DNA of 64,000 nt from Mageeibacillus sp. UBA6976 (GCA_002450155.1 DJYO01000013.1:1-64000), one strand, 5' to 3'. Counted from the stretch's first letter, positions 9,461 to 18,203 are shown. Notes: generated from the sequence alone by a model not told the origin. A program made the numbers and translations.

Positions 9461-10720
9461 TCAAACTCTGAATGTTGACTCGATGATCTGATCTGCTTCA
9501 GGAACTTCGAGATCACAATCTACCATGCTGTCGCCGGGTATCTTGGCGCCGTCCTTGATCTTAAGACCTCTTTCGAATACGCAGATGCCCTCGGAGCAAA
9601 GCTTCTTGTTTGTATAAGGTCCCTCGCCGGATACAAAGGCACCGGCCTGAACATCCTTACCTATTATCGTTCCGAAGTCTACGATGCAGCGCTCCAGGTG
9701 TGCGCCTTCCTTAACGACTACACCCGGCATAAGAACGCAGTCCTTAACTACAGCACCCTTCTCTACTATAACTGATTCAGAGAGAACGGAATGCTCAACA
9801 TCACCAAAGATCCTGCATCCGTCTGTAAGAGCTGAGTTCCTTACCTTAGCGCCGTTACCTATAAAGTGTGAAGGCTTGACCGGGTTCCTGGAAAAGATCT
9901 TCCAGGAGCGGTCAACGAGATTGATCTCTTCAGGCTTGTCCAGGATATCCATGTTGGTCTCCCAGAGAGAAGAAATGGTTCCTACATCCTTCCAGTAACC
10001 GGAGAATCTGTAAGCACAGAGCTTGCGGCCCTGGGCAAGGAGGTTAGGAACGATATTCTTACCGAAATCGTTATTGGAATTAGGATCTGCCTCGTCATCG
10101 ATCAGAGCCTGTCTTAAGACATCCCATGTGAAGATATAAACACCCATGGAAGCAAGATTGCTCTTAGGGTTAGCAGGCTTCTCGTCGAATTCCTCGATAA
10201 CATCGTCTTCCTTGGTATTTAAGATACCGAATCTGGGTGCTTCTTCCCACGGTACCTCATAAACAGCAAGAGTTGCATCAGCACCCTTGTCGATGTGAGC
10301 CTTGAGCATTGCTGCATAGTCCATCTTGTAGATATGGTCACCTGAGAGGATAACTACATACTTAGGAGAGTTATCGTCCAGAAAGCTCATATTCTGATAG
10401 ATGGCATTTGCCGTACCCTTATACCAGTCTGATCTGCCAGCACTCTGATAAGGAGGGAGGATATATGCACCGGCATTGTTACGGTCGAGATCCCATGGGT
10501 GACCGTTACCTACATAAGTATTCAGCGCAAGCGGCTGGTACTGTGTAAGTACACCTACAATTTCGATTCCCGAGTTAACGCAGTTTGAGAGCGGGAAATC
10601 AATGATCCTGTAACGGCTTCCGAACGGAACTGCAGGCTTCGCGATCCTCTTAGTGAGAACGCCAAGTCTTGAGCCCTGTCCGCCTGCGAGTATCATCGCA
10701 ACGACTTCAGTCTTAGCCAT
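9461..10720 (-). CDS. glgC: Glucose-1-phosphate adenylyltransferase (ADP-glucose pyrophosphorylase)
   Basis: 419 aa. It makes ADP-glucose from ATP and glucose-1-phosphate, the committed step of bacterial glycogen synthesis. The N-terminal motif ILAGGQGSRL (residues 10-19) binds the nucleotide. PAVPFGSRYRIIDFPLSN, the region containing allosteric and substrate contacts, follows. SGDHIYKMDY near residue 117 is the metal/phosphate-binding motif and FDEKP near 175 contacts glucose-1-phosphate. The C-terminus is a beta-helix. TTGGAGGT precedes the ATG. It is the second gene of the glg operon, 20 bp after glgB. With GlgD next door the active enzyme is probably a heteromer. Confidence 0.95.
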   Translation of the reverse strand: MAKTEVVAMILAGGQGSRLGVLTKRIAKPAVPFGSRYRIIDFPLSNCVNSGIEIVGVLTQYQPLALNTYVGNGHPWDLDRNNAGAYILPPYQSAGRSDWYKGTANAIYQNMSFLDDNSPKYVVILSGDHIYKMDYAAMLKAHIDKGADATLAVYEVPWEEAPRFGILNTKEDDVIEEFDEKPANPKSNLASMGVYIFTWDVLRQALIDDEADPNSNNDFGKNIVPNLLAQGRKLCAYRFSGYWKDVGTISSLWETNMDILDKPEEINLVDRSWKIFSRNPVKPSHFIGNGAKVRNSALTDGCRIFGDVEHSVLSESVIVEKGAVVKDCVLMPGVVVKEGAHLERCIVDFGTIIGKDVQAGAFVSGEGPYTNKKLCSEGICVFERGLKIKDGAKIPGDSMVDCDLEVPEADQIIESTFRV

Positions 10721-10740
10721 AATAAACTACCTCCAATATA

Positions 10741-12813
10741 TTACTTATTTTTATTATCTGTTTTACTTGCTGCCTTCTTGGTGGCGGCAGTTTTCTTTGC
10801 AGAAGCTGTCTTCTTAGTGGCGGCAGCTTTCTTTGAAGGAGCCGCTTTCTTGGCAGGGGCCGCTTTCTTTGCAGGAGCTGCCTTCTTTGCAGGCGCTGCC
10901 TTCTTTGCAGGCGCTGCCTTCTTTGCAGGAGCAGGATCCTTGACCTTCATGAAGTATATTCCTGCCAAAGGCGGGAGATTGATCTTAACATGATAAGGCT
11001 TGCCGTTCCTGGGCTCATCAATAGCTTCGAAGCAGCCGTTGATATCAGTGCCTGTAGGATAACCTGAACCGCCATGGCTCATATCATCAGTATTGAATAC
11101 GATCTGATATGTACCCAGCTCATAAACCGGCATCTCATAACCTTCAAGAGGCTGAGGCACCATGTTAAGAGCTACATATACATCATTGAGCTTGGGATCC
11201 GGGCAGGATCTCTTGTAGATGAATACATTATTCTTCGTATCGGATGCGTCGATCCACTCAAAGCCTGCCCATGTGTGGTCATCTGCCCACATCTGAGGAT
11301 GGTCGATATAGAACCTGTTAAGATCACTGTTAAAGTTCTGGAGGAGTCTGTGAGACTCGTAATCCAGAAGGAACCACTCCAGCTGCTCGTAGAAACGCCA
11401 TTCAATGAACTGACCGAACTCGGCGCCCATGAAGTTGAGCTTAGCGCCCGGATGGCTGATCTGATAGAGCATCATGGTCCTGAGGGAAGCAAATTTCCTC
11501 CAGATATCTCCCGGCATCTTATCGATAAGAGAATGCTTGCCGTGTACGACTTCGTCGTGAGAGAGGCTCAGGATATAATTCTCGGAGAATGCGTACATCA
11601 TGGAGAAACAGAATTCGTCGTGATGCCATCCCCTTGCATATGAATCTGTGGAGAAATAATCAAGAGTATCGTGCATCCAGCCCATGTTCCATTTATGTGT
11701 GAAACCGAGGCCGCCGTCCTCAACAGGATGGGATACCTTAGGCCAAGCTGTAGACTCTTCGGCAATGAGCATAGCGTGAGGATAGTTCTTCCTTATTATG
11801 GAATTTAGTTTCTTAAAGAATTCGATGGCTTCAAGGTTCTCATTGCCGCCATACTTGTTTGGAATATACTGCTGACGGCCATAGTCTCTGTAGAGCATTG
11901 AAGAGACTGCGTCTACCCTGATACCGTCAAGATGGAATTCATCGATCCAAAATACTGCATTGGATATCAGGAAAGAGATTACTTCGTTCTTGGAGTAGTC
12001 GAATACATATGTACCCCACTCCCTGTGCTCACCTATTCTGGGATCAGCATATTCGTAGCAGGGTGTTCCGTCAAATCTAACGAGACCTTCAAGGTTCTTT
12101 GGAAAATGTGCGGGAACCCAGTCAAGTATCACTGAGATACCGTTCTGGTGGAGAACATCCACCATGAACTTAAAGTCTGCCGGAGTACCGAATCTTGAAG
12201 TAACTGCATAATATCCTGTTACCTGATAACCCCATGAATCGTCTAATGGATGTTCAAGAATGGGCATGAGCTCGATATGGGTGTAGTTCATCTTCTTGCA
12301 GTAGTCGGATAAGTCTATAGCAAGCTCTCTGTAGGAGAAGAAGTTTCCGTCCGGATGTCTTCTCCATGAACCTAAGTGGAGTTCGTAGATATTTATGGGC
12401 TTAGCAGCCAGAGCGTCAGTCCTGTTCTTAACAAACTCGCCATCGTTCCACTCGTAATCGTCGGGATTGTAGAGGATCGAGGCATTGTTAGGTCTGGTCT
12501 CGAAATGTCTGGCGAAGGGATCGCCCTTCTCATAGATCCTGTTATCAGCGCCTACTACCTGGTACTTATAACGGTCCCATTGCTGAGCGCCGGGGATCTT
12601 CTGTTCCCATATGCCGGTGTTGCCAAGCATAAACATCTGTCCGCTTGAGGCATCCCAGTCGTTAAAGTCTCCCATAACGCTGACCATACGTGCCTTAGGA
12701 GCCCAAACTCTGAAGATATAGCCTTCGCCGTTCTCATCCTTGTAGGGATGTGAGCCGAGAAACTTATATGCCATATAGTTCTCGCCTCTGTTAAATAAAT
12801 AAGCCGCATCCAT
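10741..12813 (-). CDS. glgB: 1,4-alpha-glucan branching enzyme with long Ala/Lys-rich tail
   Basis: 690 aa. It cuts alpha-1,4-glucan chains and re-joins them by alpha-1,6 links. An N-terminal CBM48-like domain (about 15-110) precedes a GH13 barrel with DGIRVDAVS (nucleophile Asp301), AEEST (351-355, acid/base Glu) and LSHDEVVHGK (Asp420). The catalytic body ends near residue 620. The last 65 residues are an unusual tail of AAPAKK repeats grading into AATKK units. The start at 12813 has AGGAGG 11 nt upstream; a second in-frame ATG 13 codons later (MAYKFLG) is closer to where the family homology begins and remains possible. It is the first gene of the operon. Confidence 0.93.
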   Translation of the reverse strand: MDAAYLFNRGENYMAYKFLGSHPYKDENGEGYIFRVWAPKARMVSVMGDFNDWDASSGQMFMLGNTGIWEQKIPGAQQWDRYKYQVVGADNRIYEKGDPFARHFETRPNNASILYNPDDYEWNDGEFVKNRTDALAAKPINIYELHLGSWRRHPDGNFFSYRELAIDLSDYCKKMNYTHIELMPILEHPLDDSWGYQVTGYYAVTSRFGTPADFKFMVDVLHQNGISVILDWVPAHFPKNLEGLVRFDGTPCYEYADPRIGEHREWGTYVFDYSKNEVISFLISNAVFWIDEFHLDGIRVDAVSSMLYRDYGRQQYIPNKYGGNENLEAIEFFKKLNSIIRKNYPHAMLIAEESTAWPKVSHPVEDGGLGFTHKWNMGWMHDTLDYFSTDSYARGWHHDEFCFSMMYAFSENYILSLSHDEVVHGKHSLIDKMPGDIWRKFASLRTMMLYQISHPGAKLNFMGAEFGQFIEWRFYEQLEWFLLDYESHRLLQNFNSDLNRFYIDHPQMWADDHTWAGFEWIDASDTKNNVFIYKRSCPDPKLNDVYVALNMVPQPLEGYEMPVYELGTYQIVFNTDDMSHGGSGYPTGTDINGCFEAIDEPRNGKPYHVKINLPPLAGIYFMKVKDPAPAKKAAPAKKAAPAKKAAPAKKAAPAKKAAPSKKAAATKKTASAKKTAATKKAASKTDNKNK
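10826..10932. repeat. 18-bp tandem repeat encoding the GlgB AAPAKK tail
   Basis: On the plus strand the unit TTCTTTGCAGGCGCTGCC and close variants recur head to tail about five to six times. Each copy encodes six residues (AAPAKK) on the minus strand. The number of copies is likely to vary by slippage, which would change tail length without a frameshift. Confidence 0.8.
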
Positions 12814-12843
12814 TAAATCACGGTCCTCCTGATTGTTTAACAG

Positions 12844-12861
12844 CGAAGCACAGACTTCGCC
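12844..12861 (-). other. Hairpin at the 5' end of the glg operon leader
   Basis: GCGAAG and CTTCGC form a 6-bp perfect stem with a 6-nt loop. It would begin at about the first nucleotide of the transcript predicted from the -10 at 12869-12874. A hairpin so close to the 5' end is known to protect mRNA from decay; that function is an inference here. Confidence 0.4.
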
Positions 12862-12868
12862 AACTATT

Positions 12869-12897
12869 ATTATAGACTAATAAAAGAGAATTACCAA
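12869..12897 (-). promoter_or_regulatory. Promoter of the glgBCDA operon
   Basis: On the minus strand TTGGTA (12892-12897) and a consensus TATAAT (12869-12874) are 17 bp apart. The start site would be near 12862, about 48 nt before the glgB ATG. No operator could be recognised. Confidence 0.7.
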
Positions 12898-12906
12898 CTT
12901 AAAATA

Positions 12907-12931
12907 CAAAAAAGCGTGAGAAATCGCACTT
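12907..12931 (-). terminator. Possible terminator after the AlkD-like gene
   Basis: An imperfect stem (AAGTGCGA with TCACGCTT, one mismatch and a wobble pair) is followed on the minus strand by six T. It lies between the alkD stop at 12960 and the glg promoter. Confidence 0.4.
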
Positions 12932-12959
12932 GCTTTTGTGCATATTTACCTAAAACTAA

Positions 12960-13646
12960 CTATACTTTTTGCTTAAGTGCCTTAAGATACTGTTTCTGAG
13001 TGTCTGAGATCCTGTAACTCTCCACTGCTTTCTGTATAGTTTTGTTATGTGTCCATTTGGCAAGCCTGCGTTCCTCGATATATGGCACTATCTCATCGTA
13101 ATTGCTGGCCAGAGCCGTAGCAAAATACCATGCACACATCATGCTGACATAGTAATTGCCGTTATCGGCATTTACCACCATATCTGCATATGACTTCCTG
13201 AAACCGTCACCAAGGAAATGGTTCATAAGCATGCGGATGGCAAACCTGACAGTATAGTCGTGATCTGATACTATCCATGAGCGAATCTTAAGTAAAAGCT
13301 CATCCTTATACTTAGCAAAGATCTTGGGATTAGTCTGATCGCAGACTGCCCAGTTATCTACAAAAGGAAGAAACCTGTCTATCTCACCTGTAAGCTTATC
13401 ATAGTCTTTGAACTGGCTTAATATCAGACCGTGGAGCAGATACTCGTCAAAATACCTGTGAGGAAGCTTGGCTATAAAATGCTCCGCCTCACCTGATCTT
13501 ACAAGTTCTTTAGCATACCCTCGAAGATCCGGGGTCCTTATACCGATCAGATCATCCGGTTTAATACCGGGGATAGTCCTTAACTGAAGATCTCTGAAGC
13601 TTTCATCAGCCCTGATCTCAAACAGATGCATCTGATACTTGTTCAC
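12960..13646 (-). CDS. AlkD-like DNA alkylation repair protein
   Basis: 228 aa, the usual length of the HEAT-repeat DNA glycosylases of the AlkC/AlkD superfamily, which remove alkylated purines without base flipping. The N-terminal IRTPDLRGYAKEL and the central FVDNWAVCDQ with a Trp-Asp-like pocket resemble the family. WYFATALASNY and the Lys/Arg-rich C-terminal helices fit the DNA-facing repeats. The gene starts with GTG, which overlaps the stop of the upstream amidase as GTGA, so the two are co-translated; there is no obvious biochemical link between them. Assignment is by overall sequence pattern, not by a diagnostic motif. Confidence 0.8.
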   Translation of the reverse strand: MNKYQMHLFEIRADESFRDLQLRTIPGIKPDDLIGIRTPDLRGYAKELVRSGEAEHFIAKLPHRYFDEYLLHGLILSQFKDYDKLTGEIDRFLPFVDNWAVCDQTNPKIFAKYKDELLLKIRSWIVSDHDYTVRFAIRMLMNHFLGDGFRKSYADMVVNADNGNYYVSMMCAWYFATALASNYDEIVPYIEERRLAKWTHNKTIQKAVESYRISDTQKQYLKALKQKV

Positions 13647-15289
13647 GGTCTCGGGCTTCCATTCTGCTCAAAGTACTGCGCTATCGTTGCTGCCATGTTA
13701 TCAGCAAGCCTTTGCTGGTTATCACTGCTGAGCATCCAGTTGGTCGCATAGAGATTAGAGTGATATGAGACTTCCAGGAGCATGCTGGGGCAGCCTACAG
13801 AAGCTGCACCGACATTGTTCTTAAAGTGGTCTTCAAGAACACCGTTAACTCTCTCATTCCAGTGTATTACCCTGCCCCGCTGGACTCCCATGGTATCGGA
13901 TATGGTATTGCAGAGTTGCTGCCCTATGGCATCACTCCAGCCGTTCATGGCGCAATATGCCTCAGGATTGTTAACTCTGTGGTTATCCGATGAATTGGTG
14001 TGGATGCTGATATAAAGGTCACACCCTACTGCATTTCTGCCGCGGTCGTAAGGCAGAGGATTTGGGATCGAGCTCGATCTTGTGGTAATTACCTCAAAGC
14101 CATAGGATTCAAGCGATGCCTTAAGCTTAAGATGGAAATCCCAGTTGAAAACACTCTCCCAGTAAGCCTTGTTAACAGGGCTCCTGTTTATGAGCTCATG
14201 GTGACCGGCATCAAGGCAGATCCTGTAGCCGTAACCCGGAAGCGGGACATCTGCCTGGGTGAGGAAGCTCTTATCTGACTGGGCCTGTATCCCCTTGACA
14301 TTACCCGGATCGCCTGAGCCCTTGGCTACAAGAACTATCTGTATAGCCTCGAGCCTTGACCTTATGCCTTCTGATCCGGCATCTTCTCCGTTGGATGCCC
14401 AGGCGAGCCAGCCGAAGTTCTGAATATGCACTCTGTAATAGATATCGTAATGCTCAGCTACTTCACCGGTAAGCGATATCCTTATACCCTCAAGTCTCTT
14501 GGATTCGCCTACGGTACCGGACAGCTCTCCGTCCATGACCTTGGTCATCCAGCCATAGTCCTGTACATGGGTTGAGTACTCTATACTGCCTTTATACTGG
14601 TTGCCGGTAAGTGAGATATTGATGGCTTCAAGCCTCTTGGCCTGTCCTGTTGTACCTGATACAGCACCGTTAGCCTTGAAATCGGTCTCCCAGCCGTAGT
14701 CCTGGCGGTGAACATGATACATTACGCCCATTGAAGTATCCTTGTCAGTGTCAAGACTCACAAGTTTTATCTTGAGCTGCTCAAGACGCTTGGATTCTCC
14801 TGTTGTACCGGCAAGGGTTCCGTCATTTACCCAGGACTGAGCATCGCCATAGTCCTGGATATGCACGTGATACATTACGCTATAGTGCTCAGCGAGTTCA
14901 CCTGTAAGCCTTATCCTTATGCCTTCAAGTCTGAGGCTCCGGCCCTCTGTACCTGCCTTATTGCCACAATCTATCCAATCGGTCCACCCGATATTCTGTA
15001 TATGGACCTGATACTGCATTGAGCCTGCAAAACCCGTGTTATTAACAAGATCCAGCTTGATCGCTTCAAGCCTTCTTGATCTGCCGGTAGTGCCGAGGGT
15101 CAGAGTGCCCGTCGAATCGTCCCATACAGCATCAGTATCGCCCTGATCCTGTACGTGCGCCATTCCGCTTAATGCATAAGCAGACTCTGCTGCCTCTGCC
15201 CTTATTGCCTTAGCCGCAGGAAGACCAGTTAAGACCACTGCTGCAGCCATTACCATGGATATAATCTTTTTGATAACAGTTTTATTCAT
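13643..15289 (-). CDS. Secreted N-acetylmuramoyl-L-alanine amidase with six ChW repeats
   Basis: 548 aa. A signal peptide (residues 1-33: basic start, hydrophobic core, AEA-type cleavage region) leads to six clostridial hydrophobic (ChW) repeats at about residues 40-335. Each has a (V/H)HxQxxGW core and ends G-x-x-x-RLE-(A/G)-I (GRSRRLEAI, GRSLRLEGI, GESKRLEQL, GQAKRLEAI, GESKRLEGI, GIRSRLEAI). The C-terminal amidase_3 domain shows the zinc ligands LDAGHHE near residue 365, YISIHTNS near 435, and the catalytic Glu in LLEVSYHSN near 510. The enzyme cleaves the bond between muramic acid and the stem peptide. ChW repeats are known surface modules in solventogenic clostridia. A GAGGG site precedes the ATG. 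Confidence 0.9.
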   Translation of the reverse strand: MNKTVIKKIISMVMAAAVVLTGLPAAKAIRAEAAESAYALSGMAHVQDQGDTDAVWDDSTGTLTLGTTGRSRRLEAIKLDLVNNTGFAGSMQYQVHIQNIGWTDWIDCGNKAGTEGRSLRLEGIRIRLTGELAEHYSVMYHVHIQDYGDAQSWVNDGTLAGTTGESKRLEQLKIKLVSLDTDKDTSMGVMYHVHRQDYGWETDFKANGAVSGTTGQAKRLEAINISLTGNQYKGSIEYSTHVQDYGWMTKVMDGELSGTVGESKRLEGIRISLTGEVAEHYDIYYRVHIQNFGWLAWASNGEDAGSEGIRSRLEAIQIVLVAKGSGDPGNVKGIQAQSDKSFLTQADVPLPGYGYRICLDAGHHELINRSPVNKAYWESVFNWDFHLKLKASLESYGFEVITTRSSSIPNPLPYDRGRNAVGCDLYISIHTNSSDNHRVNNPEAYCAMNGWSDAIGQQLCNTISDTMGVQRGRVIHWNERVNGVLEDHFKNNVGAASVGCPSMLLEVSYHSNLYATNWMLSSDNQQRLADNMAATIAQYFEQNGSPRP

Positions 15290-15372
15290 ATTGATTCCCT
15301 CTTAACCAGTACAATATAGCACAATTATCAGCTTTTTACTCGGCACTTATGGTTCAGAAATAAGGCAATAAC

Positions 15373-15401
15373 AAAGGGACACCTTGATCAAGATGCCCCT
15401 T
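15373..15401 (-). terminator. Probable terminator of the 2-oxoacid oxidoreductase operon
   Basis: A 12-bp stem with two wobble pairs (AAGGGGCATCTT and AAGGTGTCCCTT around a GATC loop) lies 24 bp after the stop of the gamma-subunit gene. The downstream T tract is short and interrupted (TTTGTTATT), so it may be a weak terminator. Confidence 0.6.
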
Positions 15402-15424
15402 GGATCTTAAGTTGTAAGCTTGTA

Positions 15425-15964
15425 TCAATTGACAGCTTCAGCACCCTTGTCAAATGCTGCCATGTTAGTAGGGATCAGCTTATGCTTTCTCTCAGGAAGG
15501 ATCTCATAGAGAGACTTCTCGAAGGATTCACGCTTAAAGCAGCCTGTAGCTGTTGCCATGCAGCCCAGCATAATGATCGGGGCAAACATCATCTTGCCCA
15601 GTTCAGAAGCGTAATCAGAAGCTTCGATAGCTATTACCTTGATATCATCTCTTGTAGGTCTAACCTTGATAAGGGATGCATCCAGTACCATGAGCGCACC
15701 GGGCTTGAGCTGCTTCTCAAACTTCTCCATAGAAGGCTGGTTAAGGCAGAGAACAACATCTGCATCGTTAACTACAGGTGATCCGATAGGCTCGTCTGAG
15801 ATAACAACGGAGCAGTTAGCTGTACCACCACGCATCTCAGGACCATATGAAGGGAACCAGGATACTTCCTTGCCTTCGTAAAGAGCCGCCTCTGCTGCCA
15901 TCTTACCGGCTGAGAGGATTCCCTGTCCGCCAAATCCGGCGATGATTATAGAAAAGTCAACCAT
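15425..15964 (-). CDS. 2-oxoacid:ferredoxin oxidoreductase, gamma subunit
   Basis: 179 aa, the normal size for the gamma subunit of pyruvate/2-oxoacid ferredoxin oxidoreductases. The N-terminal GFGGQGILSAGK (residues 10-21) is the family signature; EVSWFPSYGPEMRGG contacts the other subunits. It is the last of four genes and overlaps the beta gene by 1 bp. With the ferredoxin, alpha and beta subunits it forms the enzyme that converts a 2-oxoacid and CoA to acyl-CoA, CO2 and reduced ferredoxin. Confidence 0.9.
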   Translation of the reverse strand: MVDFSIIIAGFGGQGILSAGKMAAEAALYEGKEVSWFPSYGPEMRGGTANCSVVISDEPIGSPVVNDADVVLCLNQPSMEKFEKQLKPGALMVLDASLIKVRPTRDDIKVIAIEASDYASELGKMMFAPIIMLGCMATATGCFKRESFEKSLYEILPERKHKLIPTNMAAFDKGAEAVN

Positions 15965-16785
15965 TACTTCACCTCCCCAACGTTAACACAATTGTTGTTG
16001 TTGGCAGGAATGAGACCTGATACATACTTGCCGTTCTCATCGAATGTGATGTCAGCACCCTTGTAGCATCCGAGAGGATACTGCTTGATCATGTTCTCCT
16101 TGAGCCAGTCCATAGCTGCAAGAGGCTCCTTACCCCAGTTTGTAGGGCAAGTTGAGAGAACTTCTACAAGGGAGAATCCCAGGTTATTAGCCTGAACGGT
16201 AAACGCCTTCTTGAGCGCCTTCTTGGCATTCTGAATATTCTTAAAGTCTGTAACGCATACACGCTCAATATAAGCTGCGCCGGGAAGAGCTGACAGGAAC
16301 TCGGAAACATTGATCGGATAACCCTGATAAGAAGGATCACGTCCCCAGGGAGATGTGGTAGTAACCTGTCCTACGAGTGTCGTAGGAGCCATCTGTCCTG
16401 AAGTCATGCCGTAAACTGCATTGTTTACGAATACTACAGTGATCTTCTCCCCTCTTGCTGCAGCGTGAACGATCTCAGCTGTACCAATGGAAGCAAGGTC
16501 TCCGTCTCCCTGATATGTAAAAACCAGTGAGTCCTTAAGGTTTCTCTTGATACCGGTTGCAACTGCAGGTGCACGGCCGTGAGCAGCCTGTACCATGTCG
16601 CAGGCCAGATATTCGTATGAGTTATATGTGCATCCTACTGATGCAACACCTACTGCTGTCTCAAGTGCATCCATCTCAACAAGAGTCTCAGCCACAAGTC
16701 TGTGGATGATGCCGTGGCAGCAGCCGGGGCAATAATGGAAAGGCTTATCTGTAAGGCCCTTCGTAGGTTCAAATACAACAGCCAT
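15964..16785 (-). CDS. 2-oxoacid:ferredoxin oxidoreductase, beta (TPP-binding) subunit
   Basis: 273 aa. HYCPGCCHG near residue 17 is the Cys motif of the beta subunit. The thiamine-diphosphate/Mg site reads GDGDLASIG (about 93-101) followed by NNAVYGMTSGQ (about 121-131). It lies between the alpha and gamma genes with 1-bp overlaps on each side, so the subunits are made in balance. The substrate could be branched-chain 2-oxoacids (VOR) or 2-oxoglutarate (KOR); the sequence features visible here do not separate them. Confidence 0.92.
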   Translation of the reverse strand: MAVVFEPTKGLTDKPFHYCPGCCHGIIHRLVAETLVEMDALETAVGVASVGCTYNSYEYLACDMVQAAHGRAPAVATGIKRNLKDSLVFTYQGDGDLASIGTAEIVHAAARGEKITVVFVNNAVYGMTSGQMAPTTLVGQVTTTSPWGRDPSYQGYPINVSEFLSALPGAAYIERVCVTDFKNIQNAKKALKKAFTVQANNLGFSLVEVLSTCPTNWGKEPLAAMDWLKENMIKQYPLGCYKGADITFDENGKYVSGLIPANNNNCVNVGEVK

Positions 16786-17879
16786 CAGAAATTACCTCCT
16801 TCTGTCAATCTTCCTTCGTGGATCGCAACGATCTTGTCGAGGATCTCCTTCTGCATAGGGAGGTTACCGCCAAGACGTCCATGGAAGTAAACGGGCTTCT
16901 TGCCGCTTGCTCCAAGTCTGACATCCTCGATCATCTGGCCTGCGTTAAGCTCAACATCCAGGAATGCCTTAACGCTGGGCATATCAGCTGCTTCGGCAAT
17001 TGCCTTGTAAGGGAACGGCCAAAGTGTGATAGGTCTGATCATACCAACCTTGATGCCGAGTTCTGCAGCCTGACGGATAACATTCCTTGAGATTCTGGAG
17101 CATGTGGAGAACGCAGTGATAACGATCTCAGGATCACAATCCATGTTTACAGCTTCATAACGTACTTCGTTGGCAGCTATAACAGCATACTTCTCCTGGA
17201 GCTCCTTGTTCTTAACTTCGAGAACGTCCGGATCGATATAGATAGAAGTTACAGTGTGGTGGAAATCCTCACCCTTACGTCCGTTGCATGCCCAGGGCTT
17301 CTCGATCTTCTCGATAGGCTCCTCGTCACGGAAAGCAACAGGCTCCATCATCTGACCAAGTGTACCGTCACCCATGATCATACATGTCATTCTGTACTTG
17401 TCTGCCAGGTTAAATGCCTCTACAACAAGCTCATAGAGCTCCTGGATAGAAGCAGGTGCGATTACGATATTTCTGTAGTCACCGTGTCCGCCACCCTTGG
17501 TAGCCTGGAAGTAGTCTCCCTGTGCCGGCTGAATGCCGCCGAGACCCGGGCCTGCTCTAACGATATTAACTACAACAGCGGGAAGCTCTGCACCAGCAAT
17601 ATAGGAAATGCCCTCCTGCTTAAGTGAGATTCCCGGTGATGACGATGATGTCATCGCTCTGAATCCTGCAGCAGCTGCGCCATAAACCATGTTGATAGCT
17701 GCAAGCTCTGACTCTGCCTGTACAAAGTTACCGCCTACCTCAACCATCTTCTTGGCCATGTAGTGCATAACTTCTGTCTGGGGAGTGATAGGATAACCGA
17801 AATAGTTACGGCAGCCGGCTCTGATAGCTGCCTCGGCAATTACTTCATTGCCCTTCATCAATACTCTCTTCTGTGCCAT
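16785..17879 (-). CDS. vorB: 2-oxoacid:ferredoxin oxidoreductase, alpha subunit (VorB-type)
   Basis: 364 aa. The N-terminal domain has YFGYPITPQTEV (about 22-33) and QAESELAAINMVYGAAAAG with TSSSSPG, the pattern of the KorA/VorB alpha subunit. The central GPGLGGIQPAQGDY is also diagnostic. The C-terminal transketolase-like domain (about 240-350) carries GMIRPITLWPFP. Proteins with this layout are usually annotated 3-methyl-2-oxobutanoate dehydrogenase subunit VorB, but KOR activity is an equal possibility. The gene follows the ferredoxin by 25 bp with its own GGAGG site. Confidence 0.9.
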   Translation of the reverse strand: MAQKRVLMKGNEVIAEAAIRAGCRNYFGYPITPQTEVMHYMAKKMVEVGGNFVQAESELAAINMVYGAAAAGFRAMTSSSSPGISLKQEGISYIAGAELPAVVVNIVRAGPGLGGIQPAQGDYFQATKGGGHGDYRNIVIAPASIQELYELVVEAFNLADKYRMTCMIMGDGTLGQMMEPVAFRDEEPIEKIEKPWACNGRKGEDFHHTVTSIYIDPDVLEVKNKELQEKYAVIAANEVRYEAVNMDCDPEIVITAFSTCSRISRNVIRQAAELGIKVGMIRPITLWPFPYKAIAEAADMPSVKAFLDVELNAGQMIEDVRLGASGKKPVYFHGRLGGNLPMQKEILDKIVAIHEGRLTEGGNF

Positions 17880-17904
17880 TATTATTCCTCCAAACTATGA
17901 AAGC

Positions 17905-18120
17905 TTAATCACGCTCTACAGTAATAACCACGTCAGGGCACTGGGTAGCACAGAATGTGCAGCCGATGCACTCATCGGGGTTAACGCATGTTGCAGGGTG
18001 ATAACCCTTGGCATTAAGCCTTGTCTTGTCCAGTTCGAGGATTTTCTTAGGGCATGCAACTACACAGAGTCCACAGCCCTTACACAGATTCTCGTTAAAA
18101 GTCACTTTTCCTTTTGCCAC
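17905..18120 (-). CDS. 2x[4Fe-4S] ferredoxin subunit of the 2-oxoacid oxidoreductase
   Basis: 71 aa when started at the GTG at 18120, which has a perfect AGGAGG 6 nt upstream; a longer frame to 18162 would place that ribosome-binding site inside the gene and is rejected. Two CxxCxxCxxxCP clusters are present (CKGCGLCVVACP and CIGCTFCATQCP), each binding a [4Fe-4S] centre. As the delta subunit it passes electrons from the TPP enzyme to free ferredoxin. It is the first gene of the operon. Confidence 0.92.
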   Translation of the reverse strand: MAKGKVTFNENLCKGCGLCVVACPKKILELDKTRLNAKGYHPATCVNPDECIGCTFCATQCPDVVITVERD

Positions 18121-18175
18121 GATGAACCTCCTCTTTATTATGGCGCGCATAAGCGCACTCAAAATAATTCAAAGT

Positions 18176-18203
18176 ATTATATCATTATGGATAGGCTTTG
18201 CAA
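18176..18203 (-). promoter_or_regulatory. Promoter of the 2-oxoacid oxidoreductase operon
   Basis: On the minus strand TTGCAA (18198-18203) and TATAAT (18176-18181) are 16 bp apart. The leader of about 50 nt contains a small GC-rich palindromic stretch (GTGCGCTTATGCGCGC) and the AGGAGG of the ferredoxin gene. Confidence 0.65.

Noticed and set aside
8332..9516. Longer start for glgD at 9516
   Set aside because: It would overlap the end of glgC by 56 bp and adds non-homologous residues; AAAGGAG supports the ATG at 9441.
10778..10993. Plus-strand frame of Ala/Phe-rich composition opposite the GlgB tail
   Set aside because: It is the antisense reading of the AAPAKK repeat. It has no ribosome-binding site and ends inside glgB.
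15964..17879. Pyruvate:ferredoxin oxidoreductase
   Set aside because: Pyruvate enzymes of clostridia are usually one long fused polypeptide; the separate VorB/KorA-type subunits point to a branched-chain or 2-oxoglutarate enzyme, although activity on pyruvate cannot be excluded.
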